Assembly: GCA_965261925.1 (NCBI GenBank)
Contig: OZ253486.1
Span: forward strand, 1,488,001 to 1,552,000
Length of the DNA stretch: 64,000 bases
Direction: 5' to 3'
DNA from: Bin87 sp965261925
Lineage (GTDB): Bacteria > Chloroflexota > Dehalococcoidia > Lucifugimonadales > UBA3495
A program made the translations under genes and the position numbers. The notes beneath the pieces were generated by a model that ran no database searches, was not told the DNA's origin, and saw only the letters and a program-made list of their open reading frames with translations. Positions 48,934 to 57,005 of the stretch are shown here, one piece after another. The stretch's first letter is position 1. Each line of letters begins with the position of its first letter.

Positions 48934-50625
48934 GTGGCTGATAGCATCGATACCCGCCTCCCCATCGGCGACATCCTTGACCAGCAGACCGACCGCTTCC
49001 CCGACCGCGACGCCCTCGTCCATACCGCCACCGGCGAACGGTTCAACTACCGCGAGTTTCATGCCGAGGTGGAACGCGTGGCCCGCGGCCTCCTCTCCAT
49101 CGGCATCGCAAAGGGCGAGCATGTCGGCATCTGGGCCACCAACTACACCGAGTGGGTGCTCGCCCAGTTCGCCACCGCCAAGATCGGCGCCGTGCTGGTC
49201 ACCGTCAACCCGGCCTACCGCACTCATGAACTGGCCTATGTCCTCGAACAAGCGCAGATTGGCGCCCTCATCCTGATCGGCCGGTTCCGCTCCTCCGACT
49301 ACGCGGGCATGGTCAACGAACTCGTCCCAGAGCTGGCCGATACCGCGCCCGGCGAGATCAACTCCGCCCGCTTCCCTCACCTGCGCCACGCGATATTCAT
49401 CCCGCCTCACGATGATCCTTCGGCTGCCACACCCTCTGGCATGTGGCGCTGGAGCGATCTGCTCGACCGCGCCGGCCAGGCCGGCGACGCGGACCTCCGG
49501 GCCCGCCAGTCCCAGTGCGACCCGGACGATGTCATCAATATCCAGTACACCTCCGGCACCACTGGCAACCCCAAGGGCGCGATGCTCACCCACCACAACC
49601 TGGTCGCCAACGCCCTGTACGTCGGCGACGCCATGGAGATGGACGAGCGCGATCGCCTCTGCATTCCGGTGCCCTTTTATCACTGCTTCGGATGCGTCAT
49701 GGGCAGCCTCAACTCCGTCGTCCACGGCTCCACCATGGTCATCCCCGCCGAGCATTTCGATCCCCTCCAGACCCTGCGCGCCATATCCACCGAGCGCTGC
49801 ACCGCCGTCCACGGTGTGCCCACCATGTTCATCGCCCAATTGGGACACCCCGACTTCGCCGACTTCGACCTCGCCTCCCTGCGCACCGGCATCATGGCCG
49901 GTTCTCCGTGCCCTATCGAGGTGATGCGTGAGGTCATCGACCGCATGGGCGCCCAGCGCATCACCATCGCCTACGGCCTCACCGAAGCCTCGCCGGTCAT
50001 CACCCAGACCCTCGCCGACGACAGCATCGAGCGCCGCGTCTCCACCGTGGGCAAGGTCCTGCCCAACGTGGAGGTCCGCCTCGTCGACCCCGACACCGAC
50101 CTCCAAGTCGGCCTCGGCCAGCAGGGCGAGCTCCAGACCCGTAGCAGCATGGTGATGAAAGGCTACTTCAACATGCCCGAGGCCACCGCCGACGCCATCG
50201 ACGCTGACGGCTGGCTGCACACCGGCGATCTCGCCACCGTCGATGCGGACGGCTATTACAAGATCACCGGCCGCCTCAAGGACATGATCATCCGTGGCGG
50301 TGAGAACGTCTACCCCCGCGAGATCGAGGAATTCCTGTACACCCACCCGGAGATCGACGATGTGCAGGTTATCGGCGTGCCCGACCAGCGGTTCGGCGAG
50401 GAAGTCATGGCCTGGGTCCGCCTCAAGCCCGATGCCGACGTCACCGAAGAATCAATCCGCGACTTCTGCCGTGGCAAGATCGCCCACTATAAGGTCCCCC
50501 GCTACGTCAAACTCGCCGACGAGTTCCCCATGACCGTAACCGGCAAGGTCCAAAAATTCCTCATGCGCGAACAGTCCATCGAGGAACTTGGCCTGCAGAC
50601 AGCGGCCGGCATCCAGACGGCGTAA
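48934..50625 (+). CDS. acyl-CoA synthetase / AMP-binding enzyme (FadD-like)
   Basis: A 563-residue ANL-superfamily ligase that adenylates a carboxylic acid and forms its CoA ester. The P-loop motif YTSGTTGNPKGAMLTH is at about residues 206-221, the conserved aromatic block is GVPTMFIAQLG, GLTEASPVITQT, then GWLHTGDLATVDADGYYKITGRLKDMIIRGGENVYPREIEEFLYTHPEIDDVQVIGVPDQRFGEEVMAWV and the C-terminal Lys in MTVTGKVQKF. GTG start after AGGAGGTGCTGCC. Substrate is probably a medium/long-chain or aromatic acid. Fits the CoA-thioester degradation theme of the window. Confidence 0.94.
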   Translation: MADSIDTRLPIGDILDQQTDRFPDRDALVHTATGERFNYREFHAEVERVARGLLSIGIAKGEHVGIWATNYTEWVLAQFATAKIGAVLVTVNPAYRTHELAYVLEQAQIGALILIGRFRSSDYAGMVNELVPELADTAPGEINSARFPHLRHAIFIPPHDDPSAATPSGMWRWSDLLDRAGQAGDADLRARQSQCDPDDVINIQYTSGTTGNPKGAMLTHHNLVANALYVGDAMEMDERDRLCIPVPFYHCFGCVMGSLNSVVHGSTMVIPAEHFDPLQTLRAISTERCTAVHGVPTMFIAQLGHPDFADFDLASLRTGIMAGSPCPIEVMREVIDRMGAQRITIAYGLTEASPVITQTLADDSIERRVSTVGKVLPNVEVRLVDPDTDLQVGLGQQGELQTRSSMVMKGYFNMPEATADAIDADGWLHTGDLATVDADGYYKITGRLKDMIIRGGENVYPREIEEFLYTHPEIDDVQVIGVPDQRFGEEVMAWVRLKPDADVTEESIRDFCRGKIAHYKVPRYVKLADEFPMTVTGKVQKFLMREQSIEELGLQTAAGIQTA

Positions 50626-50648
50626 ACCCGCCTCTGATTCGCCTCCTC

Positions 50649-50675
50649 TGTCATTGCGAGCGCAGCGCGGCAATC
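50649..50675. repeat. dispersed repeat, TCATTGCGAGCG family
   Basis: TGTCATTGCGAGCGCAGCG plus GGCAATC, identical in core to the copy at 55704-55730 and close to that at 23154-23180. Lies just after the acyl-CoA synthetase stop. Confidence 0.75.
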
Positions 50676-50741
50676 CCGCTGGCGCCGCTCTGTGTCGCCT
50701 ATGCTGCCCCCGGATTTGCGTCCCGTGGACGCGGTAGTAGG

Positions 50742-51281
50742 CTAGCCGCCAGTCCCCATGCCCAGCGAAGCCACGAACTCCGCCGCCCCCGACGGACCCC
50801 GCAACTCAATGACCCGCAGATGCGGAAACTCCCCGTCGTCCAAAATTCGCCGGTACTCCCGCCGTATCCGCCGGTGGCTGGTAACTGTCCACAGGATGAT
50901 CGAGTCCCGGCTCAGGAAGGACTTCCTGAAGCTCTCCCGGTTGCCAGAGAACAACTCTTCTCGCGTTATCGCCCGCCTGATCGTACGGCACAGGCAACGC
51001 CAAAGCACCACGCGAAAGGGATAGTTGAGCCAGACGACGGCAGTGGCCCGCCCCCAGACAATATCCCGCACGGCGCTGTAGTTGCCATCCATCACCCACC
51101 ATTCTCCCGCCGCAGCCTCACCAGCCATCCGCCGCACCTCCTCCACCGGCCGCTCCTGCCACCCCGGCTTCCAGTGGATGGCGTCCAGCTCAACGTGCGG
51201 CGATCCCAGGACGCTGGATAGCTGCCGCGCCAGCGTCGTCTTGCCGGAGCAGCTCGTCCCGACCACCATCACCCGTTCCAT
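50742..51281 (-). CDS. AAA-family P-loop kinase-like protein (FlaR/topology-modulation type)
   Basis: A 179-residue P-loop NTPase, start MERVMVVG at 51281. Walker A GTSCSGKTT follows the start; ELDAIHWKPGWQERPVEEV and WWVMDGNYSAVRDIVWGRATAVVWLNYPF are the diagnostic blocks of adenylate-kinase-like topology modulation proteins, and RAITREELFSGNRESFRKSF is the lid-type region. Function is probably small-molecule phosphorylation but unassigned. Converges with the acyl-CoA synthetase gene across the repeat. Confidence 0.85.
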   Translation of the reverse strand: MERVMVVGTSCSGKTTLARQLSSVLGSPHVELDAIHWKPGWQERPVEEVRRMAGEAAAGEWWVMDGNYSAVRDIVWGRATAVVWLNYPFRVVLWRCLCRTIRRAITREELFSGNRESFRKSFLSRDSIILWTVTSHRRIRREYRRILDDGEFPHLRVIELRGPSGAAEFVASLGMGTGG

Positions 51282-51424
51282 CGCCCGGTTTCCTGCCGTC
51301 ACCGCACCGGTGCTCCGCCCCTGCGACGCCAACAGAGCCTAGCGATGCGGAGGAGCGTAGATGAGATCCCGGGTTGGTCCAAGAGTTTTTGCTCTCACTG
51401 ACCCGACCATAGGGTATGCACGGC

Positions 51425-51748
51425 TTATCCCTCAATGCACCCCGCGTCGCGAAGTTCAGCCTCGAAATCGTCGAGCTCCTTCTCCATTTTCTCGAGCTCT
51501 GCCATCGCTTCTCTGTTGCTCATCTGCCCGCGTGCGTCATCATCGATTGCCGCGCCAGGCTCGAAAGCTTCGAAGATCCGCTGACACTCGGGCTCGAAAT
51601 TGAGACCGGCAGATAGGATGAGCGGCGTCGCGCGTCCAATAACCTCATAGGCTTTCGCCTCAACCTCCTCATCGCTTGGGCCACCACCGCAAGAGATCGC
51701 CAGCACTAGCGTTACGACGCAAGCCGCCGAGATTAATCCAATTCTCAT
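51425..51748 (-). CDS. small predicted lipoprotein
   Basis: A 107-residue protein. Start MRIGLISAACVVTLVLAISCGGG at 51748: signal peptide and lipobox LAISC with the Cys at about residue 20. The mature part is acidic and helical (EVEAKAYEVIGRA then MSNREAMAELEKMEKELDDFEAEL, probable coiled coil), with two further Cys residues. No named family. Preceded by a GAGG ribosome binding site. Downstream of the beta-domain membrane protein gene on the same strand. Confidence 0.7.
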   Translation of the reverse strand: MRIGLISAACVVTLVLAISCGGGPSDEEVEAKAYEVIGRATPLILSAGLNFEPECQRIFEAFEPGAAIDDDARGQMSNREAMAELEKMEKELDDFEAELRDAGCIEG

Positions 51749-51792
51749 GACGCATGCCTCTATATTCTGATCCTCACGTGTTTCCTTCGCAC

Positions 51793-52290
51793 TCACTTGC
51801 GTGTCAGGACAATCTCCCAATCTCCTGAAGCATCGACGCTAATAAGTTGGTCACCAGGAGAAAGGTCGAACAAGCCAGATCCCACGCGGAATGTGACAGT
51901 TCCTTTCCACGTTTTCGCGATCTCGTTGGCCAACAGCTCAGTGGCGCCGTCGCTGACCGATTGGACCTCCACGATGAAATTGTCATCTAGGCAGGAGCCG
52001 TAACTGCAGTCCTGATTGTTGATCACCGAAATCTGCGCGGTGTATTGCCCTGAAGGCAGCGAGACGTCCCAAACTTCGGTCCCGCCGCCGTCGAGAGTGA
52101 TGGACACGGGCGGAGCCGGTGCAGCTGGCGCCGCGGTGGGAGCAGCCGGTGCGCGAGGGCTACTGCCTTGCTCACCGCCGCCGATGGCACCAGCAACGGC
52201 AGATATGACGACGATTGCCAGGATGATCCAGATGATGATCATCCACCAGCGCCGCCACCATGGCGTTCGTGATCGTTGCTCTTCAGCCAA
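51793..52290 (-). CDS. single-pass membrane protein with extracytoplasmic beta domain
   Basis: A 165-residue protein starting with TTG at 52290 after GGAGGCAGCATC. An Arg/Trp-rich N-terminus (TPWWRRWW) precedes a transmembrane helix (MIIIWIILAIVVISAVAGAI), then an Ala/Pro linker and a beta-rich domain with VSITLDGGGTEVWDVSLPSGQYTAQISVI, ending in WEIVLTRK. No family name. It lies upstream of the small lipoprotein gene on the same strand with about 45 nt between them. Confidence 0.7.
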   Translation of the reverse strand: MAEEQRSRTPWWRRWWMIIIWIILAIVVISAVAGAIGGGEQGSSPRAPAAPTAAPAAPAPPVSITLDGGGTEVWDVSLPSGQYTAQISVINNQDCSYGSCLDDNFIVEVQSVSDGATELLANEIAKTWKGTVTFRVGSGLFDLSPGDQLISVDASGDWEIVLTRK

Positions 52291-52501
52291 GATGCTGCCT
52301 CCGTCTTTCCAAATTTGGACTGCCAACCCACTCCATTGACTAATCGACCCGATAGCCGCCCGCAGACCCCAAAATTGCCTCGCAGAGGTTCCTGTCGGGC
52401 CTGACAGCTCAACGGTGAACCGACCCAAGCGGAGCGATGGCGGCACATATTACCACGGGTGCCATTACAAAAATCGTCGTTTTTGGGCCTGCTCCCTGCT
52501 G

Positions 52502-52507
52502 TATAAT
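52502..52507 (+). promoter_or_regulatory. candidate -10 (TATAAT) upstream of alcohol dehydrogenase gene
   Basis: TATAAT at 52502-52507 lies 32 nt upstream of the ATG at 52539. No clean -35. The leader also holds an AGGAG ribosome binding site in ACAAGGAGAAAC. Confidence 0.35.
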
Positions 52508-52538
52508 CCCTGCCAAAACAAGGAGAAACACGTCTGTT

Positions 52539-53639
52539 ATGAAGGTTAAAGCTGCCGTTTTGTGGGAAGTTGGTCAGCCTCTCGATATCCGTGAGGTCGA
52601 TCTCGATGAGCCGAAGGCCGGCGAAGTGTTGGTGAAAGTCGGTTCCGCCGGCATCTGCCGCAGCGACCGCCACTTCATGCACGGCGACGCCCCCATCGCC
52701 ATCCCCGTCGTCCTCGGACACGAGGGCGCCGGCACCGTCGTCCAGACCGGCCCTGGCGTCACCCTGGCCAGCGAGGGCGACCAGGTCATCCTGTCCTTCG
52801 TGCCCGCCTGCGGCCGCTGCCGCTCCTGCCTCGAGGGCCACAGCAACCTCTGCGACCTCCACGGGGCCACCGGTGCCAACATGCTCGACGGCACCACCCG
52901 CCTCCACGCCGACGGCAAGGACATCCACCACATGGGCAAGGTGGCCTGCTTCGCCGAGTACGCCGTCGTTCCCGAAACTGGCGTGGTGCCTCTCGCTGAC
53001 TCCATCCCCATGGACAAGGCTGCCATGATCGGCTGCTCCGTCACCACCGGCGTCGGCGCGGCCATCTACAGCGCCGAGATCAAGCCCGGCAGCACCGTCG
53101 CCGTCATCGGCTGCGGCGGCGTGGGCCTCAGCGTCATCATGGGCGCGGCCCTAGCCAACGCCGGCCAGATCATCGCCGTGGACATCCGTGAGGCCCAGCT
53201 CGAGTTCGCCATGCGCTTTGGCGCGACCCACACCGTCAACGCCGCCGACCAGGACCCGGTTCGCCAGGTCAAGGATCTCACCGGCGGTCGCGGCGCCGAC
53301 TACACCTTCGAAGTCTTCGGCAGCGGAGACACCACCAAGGCCGCCTACGATATGGCCGCCAAGCGCGGCATCGTCACGGTGGTCGGTATCGCGCCCTGGG
53401 GCCAGGAGGCGAGCATCAACGCCGTCGACCTCGTCCGCAACGAGAAGACCCTGCGCGGCTCCTACTACGGTTCCGCCCGATCCCGCACCGACATGCCGGT
53501 CATGGTCGACCTGTACCAATCCGGCAAGCTCAACCTCGACGACCTGGTCGTCCGCCACTACACCCTCGACCAGATCAACGAGGCCTACGCCGACCTCGAC
53601 CGCGGCGAAATCGGCCGCGGCGCCATCATGTTCAACTAA
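52539..53639 (+). CDS. zinc-dependent medium-chain alcohol dehydrogenase
   Basis: A 366-residue MDR-family dehydrogenase. Catalytic zinc ligands: Cys in GICRSDRHFMHGD, GHE in VVLGHEGAGTV. Structural zinc lobe: four Cys in FVPACGRCRSCLEGHSNLC. NAD-binding motif GCGGVGLSV in VAVIGCGGVGLSVIMGAAL. The substrate is an alcohol or aldehyde of unknown identity. Typical length. The gene has its own promoter-like leader and is followed by a perfect dispersed palindrome. Confidence 0.94.
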   Translation: MKVKAAVLWEVGQPLDIREVDLDEPKAGEVLVKVGSAGICRSDRHFMHGDAPIAIPVVLGHEGAGTVVQTGPGVTLASEGDQVILSFVPACGRCRSCLEGHSNLCDLHGATGANMLDGTTRLHADGKDIHHMGKVACFAEYAVVPETGVVPLADSIPMDKAAMIGCSVTTGVGAAIYSAEIKPGSTVAVIGCGGVGLSVIMGAALANAGQIIAVDIREAQLEFAMRFGATHTVNAADQDPVRQVKDLTGGRGADYTFEVFGSGDTTKAAYDMAAKRGIVTVVGIAPWGQEASINAVDLVRNEKTLRGSYYGSARSRTDMPVMVDLYQSGKLNLDDLVVRHYTLDQINEAYADLDRGEIGRGAIMFN

Positions 53640-53648
53640 TAGATCCAT

Positions 53649-53676
53649 GTAGGGGCGAATGATTATTCGCCCCTAC
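53649..53676. repeat. dispersed palindrome, perfect copy
   Basis: GTAGGGGCGAAT (53649-53660) pairs perfectly with ATTCGCCCCTAC (53665-53676) around GATT, a 12-bp stem. It starts 10 nt after the alcohol dehydrogenase stop, so it could also terminate that transcript. Other copies lie at 23708, 26659, 61807 and a half-copy near 5119. Confidence 0.85.
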
Positions 53677-53689
53677 CGCTCCGCCATTC

Positions 53690-54067
53690 ATGGCTACGGA
53701 AGCAACACCCATCACGACATCGGACCACGTCCGCGCCGCGTGGGATCTTCTTGCCGAGTCTGACCGGCATTTCGCGGCGCGCAAACATCTGCAGGCTTCC
53801 GAAACCATCTGGAAAGCAACCGTCCACGCGATCATGGCGATAGCTGCGCATCGCGGCTGGCCTTGTGACGGCGGCGGGCAATCCCTGAGAACGGTGGTTG
53901 AACAGCTGTCCGAGGAAGAAAGTGATGAACTTATTTCCTTGAAGTATATCTGCGCGGAAAACTTCCGAGACAACGCGCAAACAGACTTCATGGAACTTCG
54001 GGCCCTGGCCTACGACGGTGCCAACGCCCGTGACTACATCCGTTGCCTCCTGGCTATGGTATGTTGA
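53690..54067 (+). CDS. small HEPN/PaREP1-like protein, pair D first gene
   Basis: A 125-residue helical protein: HLQASETIWKATVHAIMAIAAHRGWPCDG in the core, then ICAENFRDNAQTDFMELRAL. The FRDNA motif matches the first gene of pair C; the R-x5-H pattern is not conserved here (Asp instead of His). It overlaps its partner by 7 nt (ATGTTGA), so translation is coupled. Function inferred only. Confidence 0.65.
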   Translation: MATEATPITTSDHVRAAWDLLAESDRHFAARKHLQASETIWKATVHAIMAIAAHRGWPCDGGGQSLRTVVEQLSEEESDELISLKYICAENFRDNAQTDFMELRALAYDGANARDYIRCLLAMVC

Positions 54068-54414
54068 CGGAGGATCACTCGAGGACGGCTCTGGCTTTTT
54101 TAGCTGCATCGGACCGCGAATTTGCCTCTGGAGATCGCTTACATGCATCCGAAAAGTTGTGGGGTGCGTCAGCGCACTCTTTGATGGCGGTTGCCATGCG
54201 TCAGGGAAGTCGTCTCGGTAGCCACAGCTCGTTTCGGGACACCGCGGAACTCCTGTCCGACGAGCAAAATGACCCATCAATCGAGTATGGATTTGCCCAC
54301 GCTGAACAGTTTCACGGTAACTTTTATCATGACCATCTGACGGACCTTGATGCGGATATCCTGCGTCCCAAGGTTCACGACTTTGTCCACCGGGTGTTGT
54401 CATTGCTCGGTTGA
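54061..54414 (+). CDS. small HEPN/PaREP1-like protein, pair D second gene
   Basis: A 117-residue helical protein, start MLTEDHSRTA at 54061. Core: RLHASEKLWGASAHSLMAVAMRQG, distal EQFHGNFYHDHLTDLDADIL with the FHGNFYH motif, matching the second gene of pair C and the PaREP1-like pattern. The stop is followed after 12 nt by the selenoprotein gene, so it may be co-transcribed with it, though that could be coincidental. Confidence 0.65.
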   Translation: MLTEDHSRTALAFLAASDREFASGDRLHASEKLWGASAHSLMAVAMRQGSRLGSHSSFRDTAELLSDEQNDPSIEYGFAHAEQFHGNFYHDHLTDLDADILRPKVHDFVHRVLSLLG

Positions 54415-54426
54415 AGAGAGGTAGCC

Positions 54427-55626
54427 ATGCCCCGCCTGTCAGTCCTGTCCGAAGTCCAGCGCCAGATGCTGCAGTTCTTCCCTTGCATGGAAGCCGACAG
54501 CGCTCCGTGGACGCCACTTTCCAGGCCGTTGTCGGAATCCACCGCCGCCATCGTCACCACCGCCGGCCTCCACCTACGCGATGACAAACCCTTCAACCGC
54601 GACCATCCAGGCGGCGAGTCCACCTACCGCGTCATCCCCAGCGACTCCGACCCGGCCGACATCGTTCAGAGTCACTTCAGCATCGGCTTCGACCGCACCG
54701 CCATCTACCGCGACATCAACATCACCTTCCCCGTCGATCGCGTGCGGGAGCTTGCCGAGCGCGGCGTTATCGGATCCGTCGCCCCCAATCACTACTCCTT
54801 CATGGGCGCCCTCCGCGACTGCACCGTTGTGGCCGAGCAGACCGGACCCGAGGTCGCCCAGCGTCTCAAGGCCGAAGGCGTCGACCTCGTGCTGCTGACC
54901 CCCACTTGACCCCTCTGTACCCACGCCGTGAGCGTGCTTGCCCGGGTTTTTGAAGAGGCCGGTCTCACCACCATTGCCGTTGCCCTCGTCCGTGAACACG
55001 CTGAGCGCGTCCGCCCGCCCCGTGCCCTGTGGGTGCCCTTCTACTTCGGGTACACCATGGGCAAACCCAACGACCCCGAGTTCCAGCACCAGGTCCTTGC
55101 CGCGGCGTTGGCCACGCTGGACGCGGACTCCGGCCCGGTGCTGGCCGACTATCCGGAAGACGCCGGCCCCATCGGTCTGCCCCAGGCCTCCGAGGTAACC
55201 GCCTCAACCAACGGCGACGCGAAGCCCCTGGACGCCGCCGATGAGATCACCGCCCTGCGCGGCTATTACGAACGGTGGCAGGAACAGCGCGGCCGCACCG
55301 CCGTGGGTGTCACCGGCATCCCGCAGCGACGGTTCCGTGGCATCATCCGTTTCCTTGAGGCCTACGCCGAACGCGACGACGCCGACATGGACGAGCGCCC
55401 CGCCGGCGTGTCGGTTCCCCAGTTCGTTCGCTACTGCGCCGACGACCTCAAGGCCTTCTGCTACGAGGCCCGCATGTCCCAGCGCCCCGACGTCAGCGAA
55501 ACCGACATCCACACCTGGTTCTGGGGCGAAACCGCCGTCGGCGCTCTGATCGACAGCATCACCCAGCGCCTCAACTCCACCGGCGACGCCAAACTCCAAG
55601 CCACCGCCTACGGCCTGTCCCGCTAG
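54427..55626 (+). CDS. GrdB-family protein with in-frame TGA, probable selenoprotein
   Basis: Reading through TGA at 54907-54909 gives a continuous 399-residue protein of the glycine/sarcosine/betaine reductase selenoprotein-B-like family. The TGA codon (position 161) sits in LLTPT-U-PLCTHAVSVLARVFEEAGL, so the site is UxxC, the redox motif of GrdB-type selenoproteins; related bacterial proteins have CxxC there. Downstream, FEEAGLTTIAVALVREHAERVRPPRALWVPFYFGYTMGKP continues the family domain, then a C-terminal extension of about 180 residues. A hairpin follows the TGA as a SECIS candidate. Separate ORFs at 54427-54909 and 54928-55626 are an artefact of the TGA. Confidence 0.82.
54907..54958 (+). 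promoter_or_regulatory. UGA selenocysteine codon and candidate bacterial SECIS element
   Basis: TGA at 54907-54909 is followed by a hairpin CACGC (54922-54926) / GCGTG (54932-54936) with a 5-nt loop CGTGA, whose apex lies 18-22 nt after the UGA, where bacterial SECIS apical loops occur. A second, outer stem CCTCT (54912-54916) with AGAGG (54954-54958) and ACC/GGT pairs may extend it. The GU in the loop is consistent with SelB recognition but not proof. Confidence 0.55.
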
Positions 55627-55635
55627 CGCAGTTTC

Positions 55636-55689
55636 GATGCCTGATCCTACGTTGCGTTGGGACCAGGCATCGCGTTGGGACCAGGCATC
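55636..55689. terminator. inverted and direct repeat cluster downstream of the selenoprotein gene
   Basis: GATGCCTGATCC (55636-55647) is complementary, with one mismatch, to GGACCAGGCATC (55660-55671). The latter is the end of an 18-bp unit GCGTTGGGACCAGGCATC (55654-55671) repeated directly at 55672-55689, so the left arm can pair with either copy. It starts 10 nt after the selenoprotein stop and is a plausible alternative-partner terminator. Confidence 0.55.
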
Positions 55690-55703
55690 CGCCTTCATCC
55701 ACC

Positions 55704-55730
55704 TGTCATTGCGAGCGCAGCGCGGCAATC
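55704..55730. repeat. dispersed repeat, TCATTGCGAGCG family
   Basis: Same core as 50649-50675; located between the selenoprotein gene and the convergent mechanosensitive channel gene. Confidence 0.75.
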
Positions 55731-55783
55731 TCGACGGAGCGGCATTCGCCCCTACCCGAACGGGATCGCCGCGTCGCTCTTGC

Positions 55784-57004
55784 CTAAACGTCCGGCCCGT
55801 CCCCGCCGCCCGGTGTGTCAACAGCCAGGTCGGCGCGGGTATGTGAAATGGCAGGCGCCCGCACGGCCGCTGCGCCGGGCGACACTGGCATTCCATCCTG
55901 AGGGTTCCACCCATCCGGGAAGTGCAACGTCCGCACCGGATAGTTGATCGTGATGCCTTCCGCGGCCAGCTGAGCGTGCACCTGCTTGATCAGCTCGCTG
56001 CGCACTTCAAAACTCGCCAGCCGATCCTTCGCCTGCACGAACAGCCAGAAGTCCACGTTGCTCTCCCCGAACGTCGCATAGCCAAAATAGGCCCCGTAAT
56101 CCCGCACCGCTCCCGGATGCTCGGCCAGCACCCGGTCCATCACCTCATGGCTCACCTGCTCGACGCGATGCAGGTCGCTCTCGTAGGCCACGCCGCAGGT
56201 CAGGTACACGTTGACGGGCTCATCCGGCTTGTTGTAGTTGGTGATGATTGTTTCGGCGAAACGGGAGTTGGGTATGATTACCAGGTTGTTGGTCCAGGTC
56301 CGGAGACGGGTACTGCGCCAATTTACGTCCACCACGTATCCCGTCACACCGTCCTCCATTTCGATGTAGTCGCCGACACTGACGACGCCCTCGGTTATTA
56401 CGTAAGTGCCGGCGAAAAGGTTGCTGAGAGTGGGCTGCAGCGCCAACGCCACCGCCAGGCCGCCGAGGCCGAGGCCGGCAACCAGTGGGGTGACGTTGAC
56501 GCCCAGAACATCCAGGGACAGCATGGCCGACATGGTTAAAACCGCAATCATGATGCCGCGCCGGGCAAGAGGCAGCGCCCAGCTGCTCGTGTCAGCCGCA
56601 TCGCTGTGGGACAACCGGACTTGCATCCACTGCAAGGCTACGGACGCGACGGAGTTGACCAACATGGAGCCAATCAGGATGGCCAGGATTGCGGTGGCTT
56701 TGTTCACCACATCATGAACGGCGCTCGACAACGAGAGGGTACTCAGCGCCAGATACACTCCCATCAAAATTATTATGGCTGCAATGGGTGCTCGTGTCGC
56801 ACCGATCATCCGGACGTCAAAATCGGGACCGAACCAGATGAACAGCCGCAGCACCCGCCGGAATATAATTCGGCTGAACAGCACGGCTATGGTAATCGCG
56901 GCCAACATGATGACCGCGGCGATCAATAGGTCCGTCCACACGGTGCTGGCCGCGATGGCCCATTCGGTTACGGCCTGCCACAAATTTCGGAGGTATTCAC
57001 CCAT
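55784..57004 (-). CDS. MscS-family mechanosensitive ion channel
   Basis: A 406-residue channel with start MGEYLRNLW at 57004, one nt after the sirtuin stop (an upstream ATG at 57064 is also in frame). Predicted transmembrane helices: about residues 21-45, 65-95, 105-130 and 145-165, then the pore-lining VTPLVAGLGLGGLAVALALQPTLSNLFAGTYVITEGVVSVGDYIEM block that is diagnostic of MscS, and a soluble C-terminal domain ending in a flexible Ala/Pro tail. Acts in osmotic shock release. Tight spacing with sir2 and recF makes this a three-gene operon. Confidence 0.93.
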   Translation of the reverse strand: MGEYLRNLWQAVTEWAIAASTVWTDLLIAAVIMLAAITIAVLFSRIIFRRVLRLFIWFGPDFDVRMIGATRAPIAAIIILMGVYLALSTLSLSSAVHDVVNKATAILAILIGSMLVNSVASVALQWMQVRLSHSDAADTSSWALPLARRGIMIAVLTMSAMLSLDVLGVNVTPLVAGLGLGGLAVALALQPTLSNLFAGTYVITEGVVSVGDYIEMEDGVTGYVVDVNWRSTRLRTWTNNLVIIPNSRFAETIITNYNKPDEPVNVYLTCGVAYESDLHRVEQVSHEVMDRVLAEHPGAVRDYGAYFGYATFGESNVDFWLFVQAKDRLASFEVRSELIKQVHAQLAAEGITINYPVRTLHFPDGWNPQDGMPVSPGAAAVRAPAISHTRADLAVDTPGGGDGPDV

Positions 57005-57005
57005 T

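Noticed and set aside
48919..50346. 475-codon minus-strand open frame opposite the acyl-CoA synthetase
   Set aside because: Antisense shadow; the plus-strand gene has complete ANL motifs.
54427..54909. Treating 54427-54909 and 54928-55626 as two genes or a nonsense-mutated pseudogene
   Set aside because: The two frames are in phase, the TGA is in the UxxC position and a hairpin follows it; both halves are otherwise intact, so selenocysteine fits better than decay.
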